Positions 8,708-18,246 of a DNA stretch of 64,000 nt are shown here, in pieces. Source of the stretch: Anaerocolumna cellulosilytica (GTDB taxonomy: Bacteria > Bacillota > Clostridia > Lachnospirales > Lachnospiraceae). Numbering within the stretch: the stretch's first letter is position 1; every line of letters begins with the position of its first letter. The stretch is from contig NZ_AP023367.1 of NCBI RefSeq assembly GCF_014218335.1, positions 993,501-1,057,500 on the forward strand, in the 5' to 3' direction. The notes under the pieces were generated by a model. The model was not told the DNA's origin. It was given only the letters and a program-made list of their open reading frames with translations, and searched no databases. The position numbers and the translations under genes were made by a program.

Positions 8708-10126
8708 ATGTATAATGTAAAATCAAAACATGCAGAAGAATTTATCCATGATGGAGAAATCAAAGAAACCATCGAATATGCCATGGCAAACAAAAGCAAC
8801 CGTGCCTTAATACAGAAAATTATAAAAAAGGCAAAGGATATGAAGGGAATCAGTCACAGAGAAGCACTTGTCTTATTAGAATGTGACCTAGAAGATGAAA
8901 ATCAGGAAATCTATCAGCTGGCGAAGGAGATTAAGGACAAATTTTATGGTAACCGTATCGTCATGTTTGCCCCGCTTTACTTATCTAATTATTGTGTCAA
9001 CGGCTGTGTTTATTGCCCATACCATTATAAGAATAAGACAATCAAGAGAAAGAAACTGACGCAGGAGGAAATTAAGGCGGAAGTAATTGCTCTTCAGGAT
9101 ATGGGGCATAAACGCCTTGCTCTGGAAACCGGAGAAGATCCAGAAAACAATCCACTTGAATATGTATTAGAAAGCATTAAAACCATCTATTCGATTCAGC
9201 ACAGGAATGGAGCAATCCGCAGAGTAAATGTAAATATAGCTGCTACTACCGTTGCGGATTATCAAAAATTAAAGGATGCCGGAATTGGAACGTACATTCT
9301 GTTTCAAGAAACGTATCATAAGGCAAATTATGAAAGTCTTCATCCAACGGGGCCAAAACACAATTATGCCTATCATACAGAGGCCATGGATCGTGCCATG
9401 GAGGGAGGCATCGATGATGTAGGACTTGGCGTACTATTTGGTCTACATATGTACCGTTATGATTTTGTAGGGCTTTTAATGCACGCAGAGCATTTAGAGG
9501 CAGCTATGGGGGTGGGGCCCCATACCATTAGTGTACCGAGAATCCGTCCTGCAGATGATATAGACCCTACAGAGTTTAAGAATTCTATTTCTGATGATAT
9601 TTTTGAAAAAATAGTGGCAGTATTAAGAATTGCAGTACCCTATACGGGTATGATAGTATCCACCAGGGAATCCCAAAAGACCAGAGAAAGGGTATTACAG
9701 TTAGGGGTAACCCAGTTAAGCGGAGGTTCAAGAACCAGTGTGGGCGGTTACGTTGAACCAGAAGCCGAAGCGGATAATTCCAAGCAATTTGAAGTAGAAG
9801 ATAAGAGATCATTGGATGAGGTAGTTAACTGGTTGCTATCTTTAGGATTCATTCCAAGCTTTTGTACTGCCTGTTATAGAGAAGGAAGAACCGGTGACCG
9901 TTTTATGAAGCTGGTAAAATCAGGACAAATTGCAAACTGCTGTCAGCCCAATGCTTTAATGACTTTAAAAGAGTATTTGGAAGATTATGCTTTATCAGAT
10001 ACCAAAGATAAAGGGGAGAGGGTTATTGACAAGGAACTGCATAAAATCACCAATGCAAAAGTCTGTCAGATAGCACAGGATTATCTGATACAGGTAGAAG
10101 AAGGAAAAAGAGATTTCCGTTTTTAA
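8708..10126 (+). CDS. hydG: [FeFe]-hydrogenase maturase HydG (tyrosine lyase, radical SAM)
   Basis: A 472-residue protein. The N-terminal radical SAM motif CVNGCVYC occupies residues 96-103. The C-terminal auxiliary cluster motif is visible as C386-x2-C389-x22-C412 (CTACYREG ... NCC), the hallmark that separates HydG from the related thiazole synthase ThiH. HydG cleaves tyrosine to p-cresol and dehydroglycine and makes the CO and cyanide ligands of the H-cluster. It lies downstream of hydE in the same direction and ends at an intrinsic terminator at 10228. The start is preceded only by a weak AGGT. Confidence 0.95.
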   Translation: MYNVKSKHAEEFIHDGEIKETIEYAMANKSNRALIQKIIKKAKDMKGISHREALVLLECDLEDENQEIYQLAKEIKDKFYGNRIVMFAPLYLSNYCVNGCVYCPYHYKNKTIKRKKLTQEEIKAEVIALQDMGHKRLALETGEDPENNPLEYVLESIKTIYSIQHRNGAIRRVNVNIAATTVADYQKLKDAGIGTYILFQETYHKANYESLHPTGPKHNYAYHTEAMDRAMEGGIDDVGLGVLFGLHMYRYDFVGLLMHAEHLEAAMGVGPHTISVPRIRPADDIDPTEFKNSISDDIFEKIVAVLRIAVPYTGMIVSTRESQKTRERVLQLGVTQLSGGSRTSVGGYVEPEAEADNSKQFEVEDKRSLDEVVNWLLSLGFIPSFCTACYREGRTGDRFMKLVKSGQIANCCQPNALMTLKEYLEDYALSDTKDKGERVIDKELHKITNAKVCQIAQDYLIQVEEGKRDFRF

Positions 10127-10227
10127 AATGGATGCATTAGAAACACTGTGTATTCATAAAAAGAATTTATCCGTTAGCAAATGGAAGCAAATAAGAAATA
10201 TTAAATTAAAGTGTAAAACAAGAAAAG

Positions 10228-10266
10228 TCCTGCCACTTATCATGTGATGAATGGCAGGATTTTTTG
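10228..10266 (+). terminator. Terminator after hydG
   Basis: Perfect 8-bp stem TCCTGCCA/TGGCAGGA (10228-10235, 10252-10259) followed by a T-run. Confidence 0.85.
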
Positions 10267-10301
10267 CAAACAATAAATTTTATCAAAAATGAAAAAAATC
10301 C

Positions 10302-10330
10302 TTGCCTAATGAATAAGTCTGTGGTAATCT
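10302..10330 (+). promoter_or_regulatory. Promoter of the DUF2325-flavodoxin pair
   Basis: TTGCCT (10302-10307), 17-nt spacer, TAATCT (10325-10330). A Fur-like box lies just downstream. Confidence 0.55.
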
Positions 10331-10344
10331 GTATACAACTTAAA

Positions 10345-10359
10345 TGAAAATGAATATCA
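10345..10359. promoter_or_regulatory. Probable Fur box
   Basis: TGAAAAT-G-AATATCA matches the 7-1-7 Fur consensus TGATAAT-N-ATTATCA at 12 of the 14 defined arm positions. It lies just past the likely transcript start, where a bound repressor would block initiation. Flavodoxin in the transcription unit fits iron-starvation control. Confidence 0.6.
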
Positions 10360-10438
10360 TTTGCAATAATATTAATTGGATGAATACATGAATAGATAAA
10401 CGGAAGATAAAAAAATTCAATATATCGGAGGTGAAATC

Positions 10439-10729
10439 ATGAGTATAGTAATTGTCGGAGGACATGACAGGATGGTCTGTAATTACAAGGAAATCTGTAA
10501 ACAACATAAATGTAAGGTTAAAGTATTTACGCACATGCCTGCCAATTTTAAGACGCAGGTTGGAAAACCGGATCTTTTAATTCTGTTTACCAATACAGTA
10601 TCTCATAAAATGGTAGTCTCTGCTTTACAAGCTGTAGAAAAAGAGGATACCATTGTTGAAAGGTGCCACAGCAGCAGTGCTTGTGCCCTAAAAGATATCT
10701 TATGTGAATATTGTAAAAGACGCGGATAA
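10439..10729 (+). CDS. DUF2325 domain protein
   Basis: A 96-residue protein with the DUF2325 layout: N-terminal strand SIVIVGGHDRM, middle DLLILFTNTVSHKMV and C-terminal HSSSACALKDIL. A good ribosome site, GGAGGTG, precedes the start. The function of DUF2325 is not established. The protein carries Cys in KQHKC and CEYCKRRG. It is 86 nt upstream of flavodoxin and shares the promoter with the Fur-like box, which suggests an iron-limitation role. Confidence 0.75.
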   Translation: MSIVIVGGHDRMVCNYKEICKQHKCKVKVFTHMPANFKTQVGKPDLLILFTNTVSHKMVVSALQAVEKEDTIVERCHSSSACALKDILCEYCKRRG

Positions 10730-10815
10730 AAGATACGATTTGGTATAGGCATTGATACTTGGGACTTAAAAGTTATACAATAGCAATTAAAAAAAAATTT
10801 TAGGAGGAATAAAAA

Positions 10816-11247
10816 ATGAGTAAGATTTATGTAGTATATTGGAGTGGTACTGGAAATACAAAGTCAATGGCTGATAAAATAGGAGAAGGAATTGAAGCAG
10901 GCGGTAAAGAAGTACAGGTTACTGATGTGTCTGATATTTCTCCGGAAGGCTTAAAAGACGAGGCAGTATACGCACTAGGCTGTCCTTCTATGGGTGCTGA
11001 AGAATTGGAAGAAGATTCTATGGAGCCATTTGTAGCCGGGCTTCTTCCTTTTGTGGCAGGTAAAAAAATAGGTCTGTTTGGTTCCTATGGCTGGGGTAAC
11101 TGTGAATGGATGCGCGACTGGGAAGAGCGTTTGAAAAAAGCAGGAGCTGAAATTGTACTTGAGGAAGGTGTAACTTGTTTAAATGACCCGGACTCAGAAA
11201 CATTGGATAAATGCCTGGAACTTGGGAAAGCTTTGGCGGCATTGTAA
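10816..11247 (+). CDS. Flavodoxin
   Basis: A 143-residue short-chain flavodoxin. The FMN phosphate loop SGTGNT is at residues 10-15, and the isoalloxazine-binding segments SMGAEELEED and GSYGWGNCEWMRDW are in place. It is a cytosolic one- or two-electron carrier that can replace ferredoxin when iron is scarce. The ribosome site TAGGAGGA is strong. A 12-bp-stem terminator follows at 11303. Its place downstream of DUF2325 and the Fur-like box supports iron-responsive expression. Confidence 0.95.
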   Translation: MSKIYVVYWSGTGNTKSMADKIGEGIEAGGKEVQVTDVSDISPEGLKDEAVYALGCPSMGAEELEEDSMEPFVAGLLPFVAGKKIGLFGSYGWGNCEWMRDWEERLKKAGAEIVLEEGVTCLNDPDSETLDKCLELGKALAAL

Positions 11248-11302
11248 TTTTTTTAGATAAAAATTTTTACAAATAAGAGTAGCCATATACATACAATATA
11301 TT

Positions 11303-11356
11303 AAAAGAAAGACCAAGCTTGTACAATACTATTGTTACAGACCAGGTCTTTCTTTT
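11303..11356. terminator. Bidirectional terminator between flavodoxin and the beta-helix gene
   Basis: AAAAGAAAGACC (11303-11314) pairs perfectly with GGTCTTTCTTTT (11345-11356). The A/T-rich stem base can serve the two convergent genes. Confidence 0.75.
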
Positions 11357-11367
11357 GCTTTGCGTAA

Positions 11368-13755
11368 TCACTTAAATTTCTTTCTAAAATAAACAATTAA
11401 TGCTGAAAAAAGAATAAGTAAGATAAGCCCTACACCTAGTAATACATCCTTGTCATTTAGTATACTGCCGCTAAGTTGTTTATCCGATTCTTGTGTTTTT
11501 TGCTCTTTTGGAAGGGGACTAGGCTCTATAGGAGCTATTGCTGGTGTAGTTACAGACGTTATTGTTGGTAAAGATATCGGTGTAGCCGTTGGTATGGCTG
11601 TTGGTATAATGGTCGCTTCTCCCGTTAGAAATTCTGGGTATTTCTTGGATGAATTCTTTCTCTTAGGAACGTGAGTGCTGTTGTCTGTCTGCAACGGTAC
11701 CGTTGGGAGGTGGCTTGATAATGTCGGTGCAGTTATTCCTTTTGTGGGAGTGGGAGTTACGGTAGCAACAGGCTGTGTAGGTTGCAGAGAGATAACAGCC
11801 ACTGTGGGAGTGGGAGTTACAGTAGCAACAGGCTGTGTAGGTTGCAGAGAGATAACAGCCACCGTGGGAGTGGGAGTTACAGTAGCAACAGGCTGTGTAG
11901 GTTGCAGAGAGATAACAGCCACCGTGGGAGTGGGAGTTACAGTAGCAACAGGCTGTGTAGGTTGCAGAGAGATAACAGCCACCGTGGGAGTGGGAGTTAC
12001 AGTAGCAACAGGCTGTGTAGGTTGTGGAGAGATAACAGCCACCGTGGGAGTGGGAGTTACAGTAGCAACAGGCTGTGTAGGTTGTGGAGAGATAACAGCC
12101 ACCGTGGGAGTGGGAGTTATCGTAGTACTGGGCAACACGGGTGATGGTGTAATATCTTCTCCTGGCTGTTCCGGGTCGTCGGGTTTAGGCATAGTGGTGG
12201 GCTCTGGTAAGATTACTACCATAATTTCATCGCTCCAATTCCCTCCTTTAATTCTTACCTTATATATGTAAGTTGTGTTTACTTCCAGATTAAAGTCTTC
12301 ATAATAGGTACTCATATTAGTATCTTTAATCGTTCCATTAACAGCAACTTCATATCCTTTTACATCATTTTCTGGATTCCAACTGATATGGACACTGCTT
12401 CCAGAAACAGTAGTTAATATATTCTGCGGCATTCGCCTGTCCTTTAGATAAATGCTGTTTCCAGACAGTAAAGTATTTTCGGGCATTTGCTCATTAGCTG
12501 ATATTCCATATGAATAGTAGCCGGATATTATATTATTCATAACCTGATTATTTACATTGGTTCCACCTGATTGAATTTTTATACCAAAAGGACAATCCGC
12601 TTCATTCTCAATGGTGTTTTCAGAAAAAAATGAATTCGTAACCATGTAATCTAAAAAAATACTGGAATTATCGGCTGTATTCCATGACCATAAGGCTCCG
12701 TTTATAGTGCAAAGATTGGTCTCTTTTATAGTGTTTTTTTGTACTATGAGATTATCTGCAAATAATAAATAGATGCCATAAAAATCGGATTCGGTTATAG
12801 TATTATTAACGATTTGGGAATCCTTAAGATTACTGATTTCAATACCAAAATATCTGGTTTTAGAAATATAATTATTTCGTAGTATTAAGTTAGAGGCCCG
12901 ATATGTATTATCGGTTAAGCCGGCATCATTTCTCACGACTACGATACCGGATGCTTTTGTATTTTCTATGGTATTGTTTTCAATTGTATTATTGTAAGCC
13001 GGAACTGCGTACCGTATGCCATTAGACTCAGAATTCATTACAACATTATTAGTTATTTCAGAGTCATTAGACAGATAAAATGCAATTCTGCTTCCGTCAA
13101 TTATATTATTGCTGATTACTCCATTTTTTTGCTTAGAGAAGAAAATGCCGTCTTTGGAATCGTAAACCAAATTGGAATAGATGATATTATCAATAATCGT
13201 ATTGTTTTGATTTAAATTGTTGTTTCTCACAGCTTCATTTTCATCAGGTACATTTTTTCCGTAAAAAGCAATTGCTGAGTTAGAGGTTGAGCCGTATATA
13301 GTGCAATTTTGAATTGTAACATTATCGGCATCATATGCAGCTACAGCTTCTTTTCCGATCTGATTATCCAGATAGATATTTTGAATACTTATACGATTGG
13401 CTAGTATTCTTATACCCATAGCAGCAGGATTTAGCTGTCTGACAATGGTATTTGTATTGGATTCTCCAAGTATTACAATGTCTGGAGTTGACAATATTAA
13501 AGTGTCATTTAATGTGTAGTTTCCATTTTTTATATAAAATTTATTAAGTCCACTAGTTATTAAGTAATCTATGACCTCATTTAAATAACTGCTGCCTACA
13601 AAAGCTTCATCAATTATAGTAAAGGAGGAGTCTAAAATCCTACTGTCATGATTAGATGCATTTACAACTGAATTTTTAATGGGGGATGCTAAAATGAGAT
13701 TAAATACTAGTAATACTGTTATTAAATAAACAAAATATAATTTATGCTTTTTCAA
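11368..13755 (-). CDS. Secreted, membrane-anchored right-handed beta-helix protein with FN3 and Pro/Thr stalk
   Basis: A 795-residue protein starting at TTG 13755, placed 7 nt after AGGAGGT. Order: signal peptide (1-33), parallel beta-helix with many N-N-x-I coil repeats (about 40-425; IENNTIENT, ISNNIIDGS), a fibronectin-III-like domain (about 430-515; VHISWNPENDVKGYEV), a Pro/Thr stalk of six 20-residue repeats (TPTPTVAVISPQPTQPVATV type), a second Pro-rich stretch and a C-terminal transmembrane helix with a KKFK stop-transfer. There is no LPxTG, so the anchor is the membrane. The fold is shared by pectate lyases and other glycan enzymes, but I see no identifiable catalytic residues. It may bind or cleave polysaccharide at the cell surface. 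Confidence 0.8.
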   Translation of the reverse strand: MKKHKLYFVYLITVLLVFNLILASPIKNSVVNASNHDSRILDSSFTIIDEAFVGSSYLNEVIDYLITSGLNKFYIKNGNYTLNDTLILSTPDIVILGESNTNTIVRQLNPAAMGIRILANRISIQNIYLDNQIGKEAVAAYDADNVTIQNCTIYGSTSNSAIAFYGKNVPDENEAVRNNNLNQNNTIIDNIIYSNLVYDSKDGIFFSKQKNGVISNNIIDGSRIAFYLSNDSEITNNVVMNSESNGIRYAVPAYNNTIENNTIENTKASGIVVVRNDAGLTDNTYRASNLILRNNYISKTRYFGIEISNLKDSQIVNNTITESDFYGIYLLFADNLIVQKNTIKETNLCTINGALWSWNTADNSSIFLDYMVTNSFFSENTIENEADCPFGIKIQSGGTNVNNQVMNNIISGYYSYGISANEQMPENTLLSGNSIYLKDRRMPQNILTTVSGSSVHISWNPENDVKGYEVAVNGTIKDTNMSTYYEDFNLEVNTTYIYKVRIKGGNWSDEIMVVILPEPTTMPKPDDPEQPGEDITPSPVLPSTTITPTPTVAVISPQPTQPVATVTPTPTVAVISPQPTQPVATVTPTPTVAVISLQPTQPVATVTPTPTVAVISLQPTQPVATVTPTPTVAVISLQPTQPVATVTPTPTVAVISLQPTQPVATVTPTPTKGITAPTLSSHLPTVPLQTDNSTHVPKRKNSSKKYPEFLTGEATIIPTAIPTATPISLPTITSVTTPAIAPIEPSPLPKEQKTQESDKQLSGSILNDKDVLLGVGLILLILFSALIVYFRKKFK
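11744..12120. repeat. 60-bp tandem repeat encoding the Pro/Thr stalk
   Basis: Six full 60-bp units plus a partial seventh, nearly identical at the DNA level. The main difference is a small change (gcaga versus gtgga) that switches Leu to Pro in the coded unit. Near-identity indicates recent expansion or gene conversion. Confidence 0.95.
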
Positions 13756-13798
13756 AAAGTACCTCCTTGTTGACCGTTTAGGCAGATTAAGTTAGTAC

Positions 13799-14212
13799 TT
13801 AAGATATCTTTAACTTATCCGGATTGATTTTATGATTGTTTAAATATTTGCTAAGAAGATTATCTGAATCAACAATATGTAGAGATAGCCATTCGATTAC
13901 ATAACTTAGCCTATCATTAACAACTTCAATAGAATTATCGGTTTCAGAATGAATTTGAAAAAGTTCTTTTCTTAGCTCATTATGTTTTTCTATATGCTCA
14001 TCTCGTGTGGGATAATCAACCGTATTCATAATTTTTTCTTCATACTCCAAATGATTTTCTATGAATTCTCTCAACCCTATTAATATTTCACACATGTTAT
14101 GGCAGGTATCCGCATTTAATAAAAATACATTTTCTAATATGGTTTCAATTAATTTTCTTAGCTTATAATCAAAATCATTATCTACCAGAAATAAAAAATT
14201 CCAATTTATCAT
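13799..14212 (-). CDS. Bacteriohemerythrin-like protein lacking the first His ligand
   Basis: A 137-residue hemerythrin-fold protein, normal length. Di-iron ligands can be seen as ENHLEYEE (His and Glu), EHIEKHNE (two His) and WLSLHIVDSD (His and Asp). The N-terminal motif, normally D-x-Q-H-K-x-L, reads NDFDYKLRKL here, so the first His appears to be Asp. Canonical hemerythrins bind O2 at a di-iron site; one with six of seven ligands may have altered metal or gas binding. It starts at an ATG after GGTGGG. The neighbour upstream is a divergent response regulator. Confidence 0.75.
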   Translation of the reverse strand: MINWNFLFLVDNDFDYKLRKLIETILENVFLLNADTCHNMCEILIGLREFIENHLEYEEKIMNTVDYPTRDEHIEKHNELRKELFQIHSETDNSIEVVNDRLSYVIEWLSLHIVDSDNLLSKYLNNHKINPDKLKIS

Positions 14213-14500
14213 GTACCCACCGACTTCCTTGTTGTTTATAAGTATATTGTAATTTATAGTAAAGAATTATATAAGTGCAATCAGGAACTATTATAAATGC
14301 AATAATCATAAAAAAAGTGCATATTACCAGTAAAAACTTATGAAGATAGTATTTTTATCATTGGAAATGACTAAATAACTTAAATATCGTGCCTTTTGCA
14401 TCATATAGGACTAAAATCCGTGTCATTCGTCAAATTTAGACCTTGTTTTTTATCTTTCAATGTAATAGAATGATATTAACACAAGAAAAAGGGGTACCTT
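14213..14500. other. Divergent promoter region
   Basis: A 288-nt AT-rich gap between the hemerythrin and the response regulator. A TAGAAT-like -10 lies about 35 nt before the regulator. I see no ORF or strong hairpin. Confidence 0.4.
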
Positions 14501-15163
14501 ATGATTAATGTACTTATAGCGGATGATCAAAAACTATTTAGAGAGAGCATAAAACATTTCATTGAATTAAATGGGGATTTTAAGGTAAATGCCTGTGTAA
14601 ACAATGGAAAAGAAGCATTTGAATCCTGTAAACATTTTTTGCCGGATGTGATACTTATGGATTTAATTATGCCTATATGTGATGGTATAGAAGCTACGAA
14701 ATTAATTAAAGAAAAATACCCTGACGTAAAGATTCTTATCTTAACTGCTTCGAATGAAGGAGAGTACCTGTCCAATGCATTAAATAATGGTGCAGATGGT
14801 TATATTATAAAAGATATTGGCATGGAAGAATTAATATTATCAATTAAAAGTACAGCGGCGGGATTAGGTATTATTCATAAAAACGTAATAAAAACGGTAT
14901 CCGACTATAATCAGTCCAATACAAATGCAAGACAGCTACAAAATAAAACCCTGGTTGTAAATGATATACCTGTTACTTTAAATGACAGAGAACTCCATAT
15001 CATTCAATTAATTGTTGATGGCCACGATAATAAGCAGATTGCTGAAATTATGTTTATGGCAGAGGGAACAATTAAAAATAAGATTGCTGAGATAAATTCA
15101 AAATTGCAGGTAAAAGACCGTACGCAACTGGCAGTGTATGCTATAAAGAACAATATTATTTAG
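14501..15163 (+). CDS. NarL/LuxR-family response regulator, orphan
   Basis: A 220-residue two-domain protein. The receiver domain has the acidic pair D8-D9, phospho-acceptor D54 in VILMDLIMP, switch residue T82 and K104 in YIIKDIG. A C-terminal LuxR-type helix-turn-helix (LNDRELHIIQLIVDGHDNKQ ... GTIKNKI) covers about 158-210. It should be a phosphorylation-controlled DNA-binding regulator. No histidine kinase is adjacent. It is divergent from the hemerythrin gene, a possible target. Confidence 0.9.
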   Translation: MINVLIADDQKLFRESIKHFIELNGDFKVNACVNNGKEAFESCKHFLPDVILMDLIMPICDGIEATKLIKEKYPDVKILILTASNEGEYLSNALNNGADGYIIKDIGMEELILSIKSTAAGLGIIHKNVIKTVSDYNQSNTNARQLQNKTLVVNDIPVTLNDRELHIIQLIVDGHDNKQIAEIMFMAEGTIKNKIAEINSKLQVKDRTQLAVYAIKNNII

Positions 15164-15217
15164 GCTGGTAAATAATCTCTTTGCTGTAGCTGCTATTATA
15201 ATAAATGAATTACGTAA

Positions 15218-15260
15218 AAAGCTGAAGTTGTTATGCATTGTTGCTGACAGCTTCTTTTTT
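15218..15260 (+). terminator. Terminator after the response regulator
   Basis: AAGCTG (15219-15224) pairs with CAGCTT (15248-15253) around a partly structured loop, followed by T7. Confidence 0.6.
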
Positions 15261-15486
15261 GTTGGACTCAATGAGAGAAAAAAATAAATTATTAATACCA
15301 AAGAAGCTACTATAAAACATACACACAAATTGTTAACCCTTGTAGTGAGGTGGAGAAAATGTTACTATGGTACTACAGCAACCTTTAATATTAAATTTAT
15401 TGTTCTAAAAAGAAAAATAAATTTAGGAATACAATGAAATACTAAAGGATAACAATATCCTATAGGTACAGATTGGAGGTATTTTC
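15261..15486. other. Upstream region of aconitase
   Basis: AT-rich, no ORF. I see no recognised riboswitch. The ribosome site TTGGAGGT lies at its end. Confidence 0.3.
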
Positions 15487-18243
15487 ATGAAACAAAAGCA
15501 TCAGAACAACTATCTGAAGAGTTTTCAATTAGACGGTCAGACCTTTCATTATTATGACCTATCTCCATTAGAAGCCCAAGGTTTTTCTATAAAAAAATTA
15601 CCCTATACCATAAGAATTCTGTTGGAGGGAGTTTTAAGACAATATGATGGCTGGACAATTAAGGAAAAACACATTATGGATTTAGCGGGCTGGAAGCCGG
15701 CAAATAGGGAAGTGGCAGAAGTTCCCTTTAAGCCGTCAAGAGTGATTCTTCAGGATTTTACCGGTGTACCCGCTGTTGTAGATTTGGCATCTATGCGCAA
15801 CGCCATGGAGAAAGCAGCCCTAAAAAAACAAAGCAAAACAGATAACAAAACAGATACGAATGAAGTTGTTACAGAACATATAAAAAGAATCAATCCAGAG
15901 GTTTTAGTAGATTTAGTTATTGACCACTCTGTACAGGTGGACTATTTCGGTACAAAAGATGCTCTTTCAGATAACATGAAACTGGAATTTGAGAGAAATA
16001 TGGAGCGGTATCGGTTTTTGAAGTGGGCGAAAGAAGCTTTTTCCCATTTTAGAGTGGTTCCCCCTGCTACCGGAATTATACATCAGGTGAATCTGGAATA
16101 TCTTGCAAAGGTAGTAAACCAAAGAGATACCGGTGAATTAATTCTGGTTTATCCGGATACTCTGGTAGGAACGGATTCTCACACCACCATGATTAACGGG
16201 CTGGGTGTACTTGGCTGGGGAGTGGGCGGTATTGAAGCAGAGGCAGGTATGTTAGGACAGCCCTCTTTCTTTCCCGTTCCCGATGTTGTCGGAGTGAGAT
16301 TGACAGGAGAATTACCGGCTGGTGCAACAGCAACGGATTTAGCACTTTTGATTACCCAGTTACTTCGAAGTAAAGGCGTTGTTAATAAATTTGTTGAATT
16401 TTTCGGCGAGGGAATTAAGGCCCTGCCACTTGCAGACCGAGCAACGATTGCTAACATGGCACCGGAATACGGTGCAACCTGCGGGTATTTTCCTGTTGAT
16501 GAAGAAACTCTTCGCTATCTGGAATTAACTGGAAGAAATGAAGAGCATCTTCGACTTATTAAAACTTATTTGACTCTGAATCATTTGTTCTATGAAGAAA
16601 ATCAGGATATTCAGTATTCGGATGTACTGGAAGTGGATATGAGTTCAATAAGTGCCAGCCTGTCAGGACCAAAACGACCGCAGGATCTGATTCCACTCCC
16701 AGAAATGAAACAAAGATTTCTTAACTCTCTGACGGCACCAGTCGGAAACCAGGGACATGGTTTACAGGAGGGGGAAGAAAATAAATCTGATAAGTTCACC
16801 TTACAGGACGGCAGACAAGGAGAAATAAGTACCGGTGCAGTAGCAATTGCCTCCATAACCTCCTGTACGAATACTTCAAATCCTTATGTTATGCTTGGAG
16901 CCGGATTACTGGCAAAAAAAGCAGTTGAGAAAGGTCTTACGGTACCTGCCCATGTAAAAACTTCTCTGGCACCCGGTTCTAAAGTAGTAACAGGCTACCT
17001 GATTCAGGCGGGATTACAGGAATATTTGGACAAGTTAGGTTTTCAGACGGTGGGATATGGTTGTGCCACTTGTATTGGTAACTCCGGTTCACTGTTGCCG
17101 GAGATTGAAAAAGCTATCACAGAAAAGGATATTCTGGTTACATCTGTATTATCAGGAAACCGAAATTTTGAAGGACGAATCCATCCGTTAATTAAAGCCA
17201 ATTATCTGGCATCGCCCATTCTTGTAGTTGCATATGCTCTGGCTGGTACAGTCTGTGTAGATTTTGATAAAGAGCCTATGGGAATAGATGCAGACGGTAA
17301 TGCGGTATATTTAAGGGATATCTGGCCTTCTTCAGAAGAAATCAGCAGATTGTTAGAAACGAATATTAATGCAGAGCTATTTATCAAAGAATACAAAAAA
17401 GTCTATGAAGACAACGAAATGTGGAATTCCATACAGATAGAAGGCAGTAGTTTATACGAATTTGCCCCGGATTCAACCTATATTAGGAATCCGCCGTTTT
17501 TTGAAGGTTTAGTAGAAGAGACAGCTGCTTTACAGCCGATAAAAGGAATGCGTATCGTTGGAAAATTCGGAGATTCCATTACCACAGATCATATTTCACC
17601 TGCCGGGTTTATTGGAAGTAAAACGCCTGCCGGAAAATACCTTCTTGAGAATGGTGTAGAAGTTCATAATTTTAATACCTATGGCTCAAGAAGAGGTAAT
17701 CATGAAGTAATGATGCGGGGAACCTTTGCAAATATCCGAATTCGTAACCAGTTGGCACCGGATACAGAAGGAGGAGTTACCACCTATCTGCCAACGAAAG
17801 AAGTGATGTCTATCTATGATGCCTGCATGAAATATAAAGCGGATAACACTCCTTTGATGATACTGGCAGGGAAAGATTATGGTATGGGTTCTTCCAGAGA
17901 CTGGGCTGCAAAAGGAACCAGTTTACTTGGTATTCGGGTAATTCTGGCGGAAAGTTATGAGCGAATTCACCGTTCCAATCTGGTTATGATGGGAGTTCTG
18001 CCGTTAGAATATGTTGAGGGGCATACAGCAAAATCTCTGGGACTGACGGGTGAAGAAACCTATGAGGTAAATCTTTTAGATAATATAAAACCCCAGGAGA
18101 GGGTAACTGTAACCGCTGTCAGAGCAGATGGAACAACTGTAAAATTCCAAGCTGTCTGCCGGTTTGACTCTGAAATCGAGGTTGACTATTACCGTCATGG
18201 GGGAATATTATCGATGGTATTACGAGAGAAGTTAAAACTGTAA
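15487..18243 (+). CDS. acnA: Aconitate hydratase (AcnA type)
   Basis: A 918-residue enzyme, the usual size for the IRP1/AcnA class. The [4Fe-4S] ligands are C460 ([11 protein letters not shown]), C526 and C529 ([10 protein letters not shown]). Substrate-binding motifs include [22 protein letters not shown] and the swivel-domain [14 protein letters not shown] and [10 protein letters not shown]. It interconverts citrate and isocitrate in the cytosol, probably for glutamate synthesis in an anaerobe with an incomplete cycle. It stands alone behind TTGGAGGT, with no citrate synthase nearby. A short Lys/Thr-rich insert (about 117-130) is the only oddity. Confidence 0.95.
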   Translation: MKQKHQNNYLKSFQLDGQTFHYYDLSPLEAQGFSIKKLPYTIRILLEGVLRQYDGWTIKEKHIMDLAGWKPANREVAEVPFKPSRVILQDFTGVPAVVDLASMRNAMEKAALKKQSKTDNKTDTNEVVTEHIKRINPEVLVDLVIDHSVQVDYFGTKDALSDNMKLEFERNMERYRFLKWAKEAFSHFRVVPPATGIIHQVNLEYLAKVVNQRDTGELILVYPDTLVGTDSHTTMINGLGVLGWGVGGIEAEAGMLGQPSFFPVPDVVGVRLTGELPAGATATDLALLITQLLRSKGVVNKFVEFFGEGIKALPLADRATIANMAPEYGATCGYFPVDEETLRYLELTGRNEEHLRLIKTYLTLNHLFYEENQDIQYSDVLEVDMSSISASLSGPKRPQDLIPLPEMKQRFLNSLTAPVGNQGHGLQEGEENKSDKFTLQDGRQGEISTGAVAIASITSCTNTSNPYVMLGAGLLAKKAVEKGLTVPAHVKTSLAPGSKVVTGYLIQAGLQEYLDKLGFQTVGYGCATCIGNSGSLLPEIEKAITEKDILVTSVLSGNRNFEGRIHPLIKANYLASPILVVAYALAGTVCVDFDKEPMGIDADGNAVYLRDIWPSSEEISRLLETNINAELFIKEYKKVYEDNEMWNSIQIEGSSLYEFAPDSTYIRNPPFFEGLVEETAALQPIKGMRIVGKFGDSITTDHISPAGFIGSKTPAGKYLLENGVEVHNFNTYGSRRGNHEVMMRGTFANIRIRNQLAPDTEGGVTTYLPTKEVMSIYDACMKYKADNTPLMILAGKDYGMGSSRDWAAKGTSLLGIRVILAESYERIHRSNLVMMGVLPLEYVEGHTAKSLGLTGEETYEVNLLDNIKPQERVTVTAVRADGTTVKFQAVCRFDSEIEVDYYRHGGILSMVLREKLKL

Positions 18244-18246
18244 GCT

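Noticed and set aside
11675-12271. 198-residue plus-strand ORF and a second frame over the Pro/Thr repeats
   Set aside because: These are shadows of the 60-bp repeat in the beta-helix gene; they lack ribosome sites and any folded-protein pattern.
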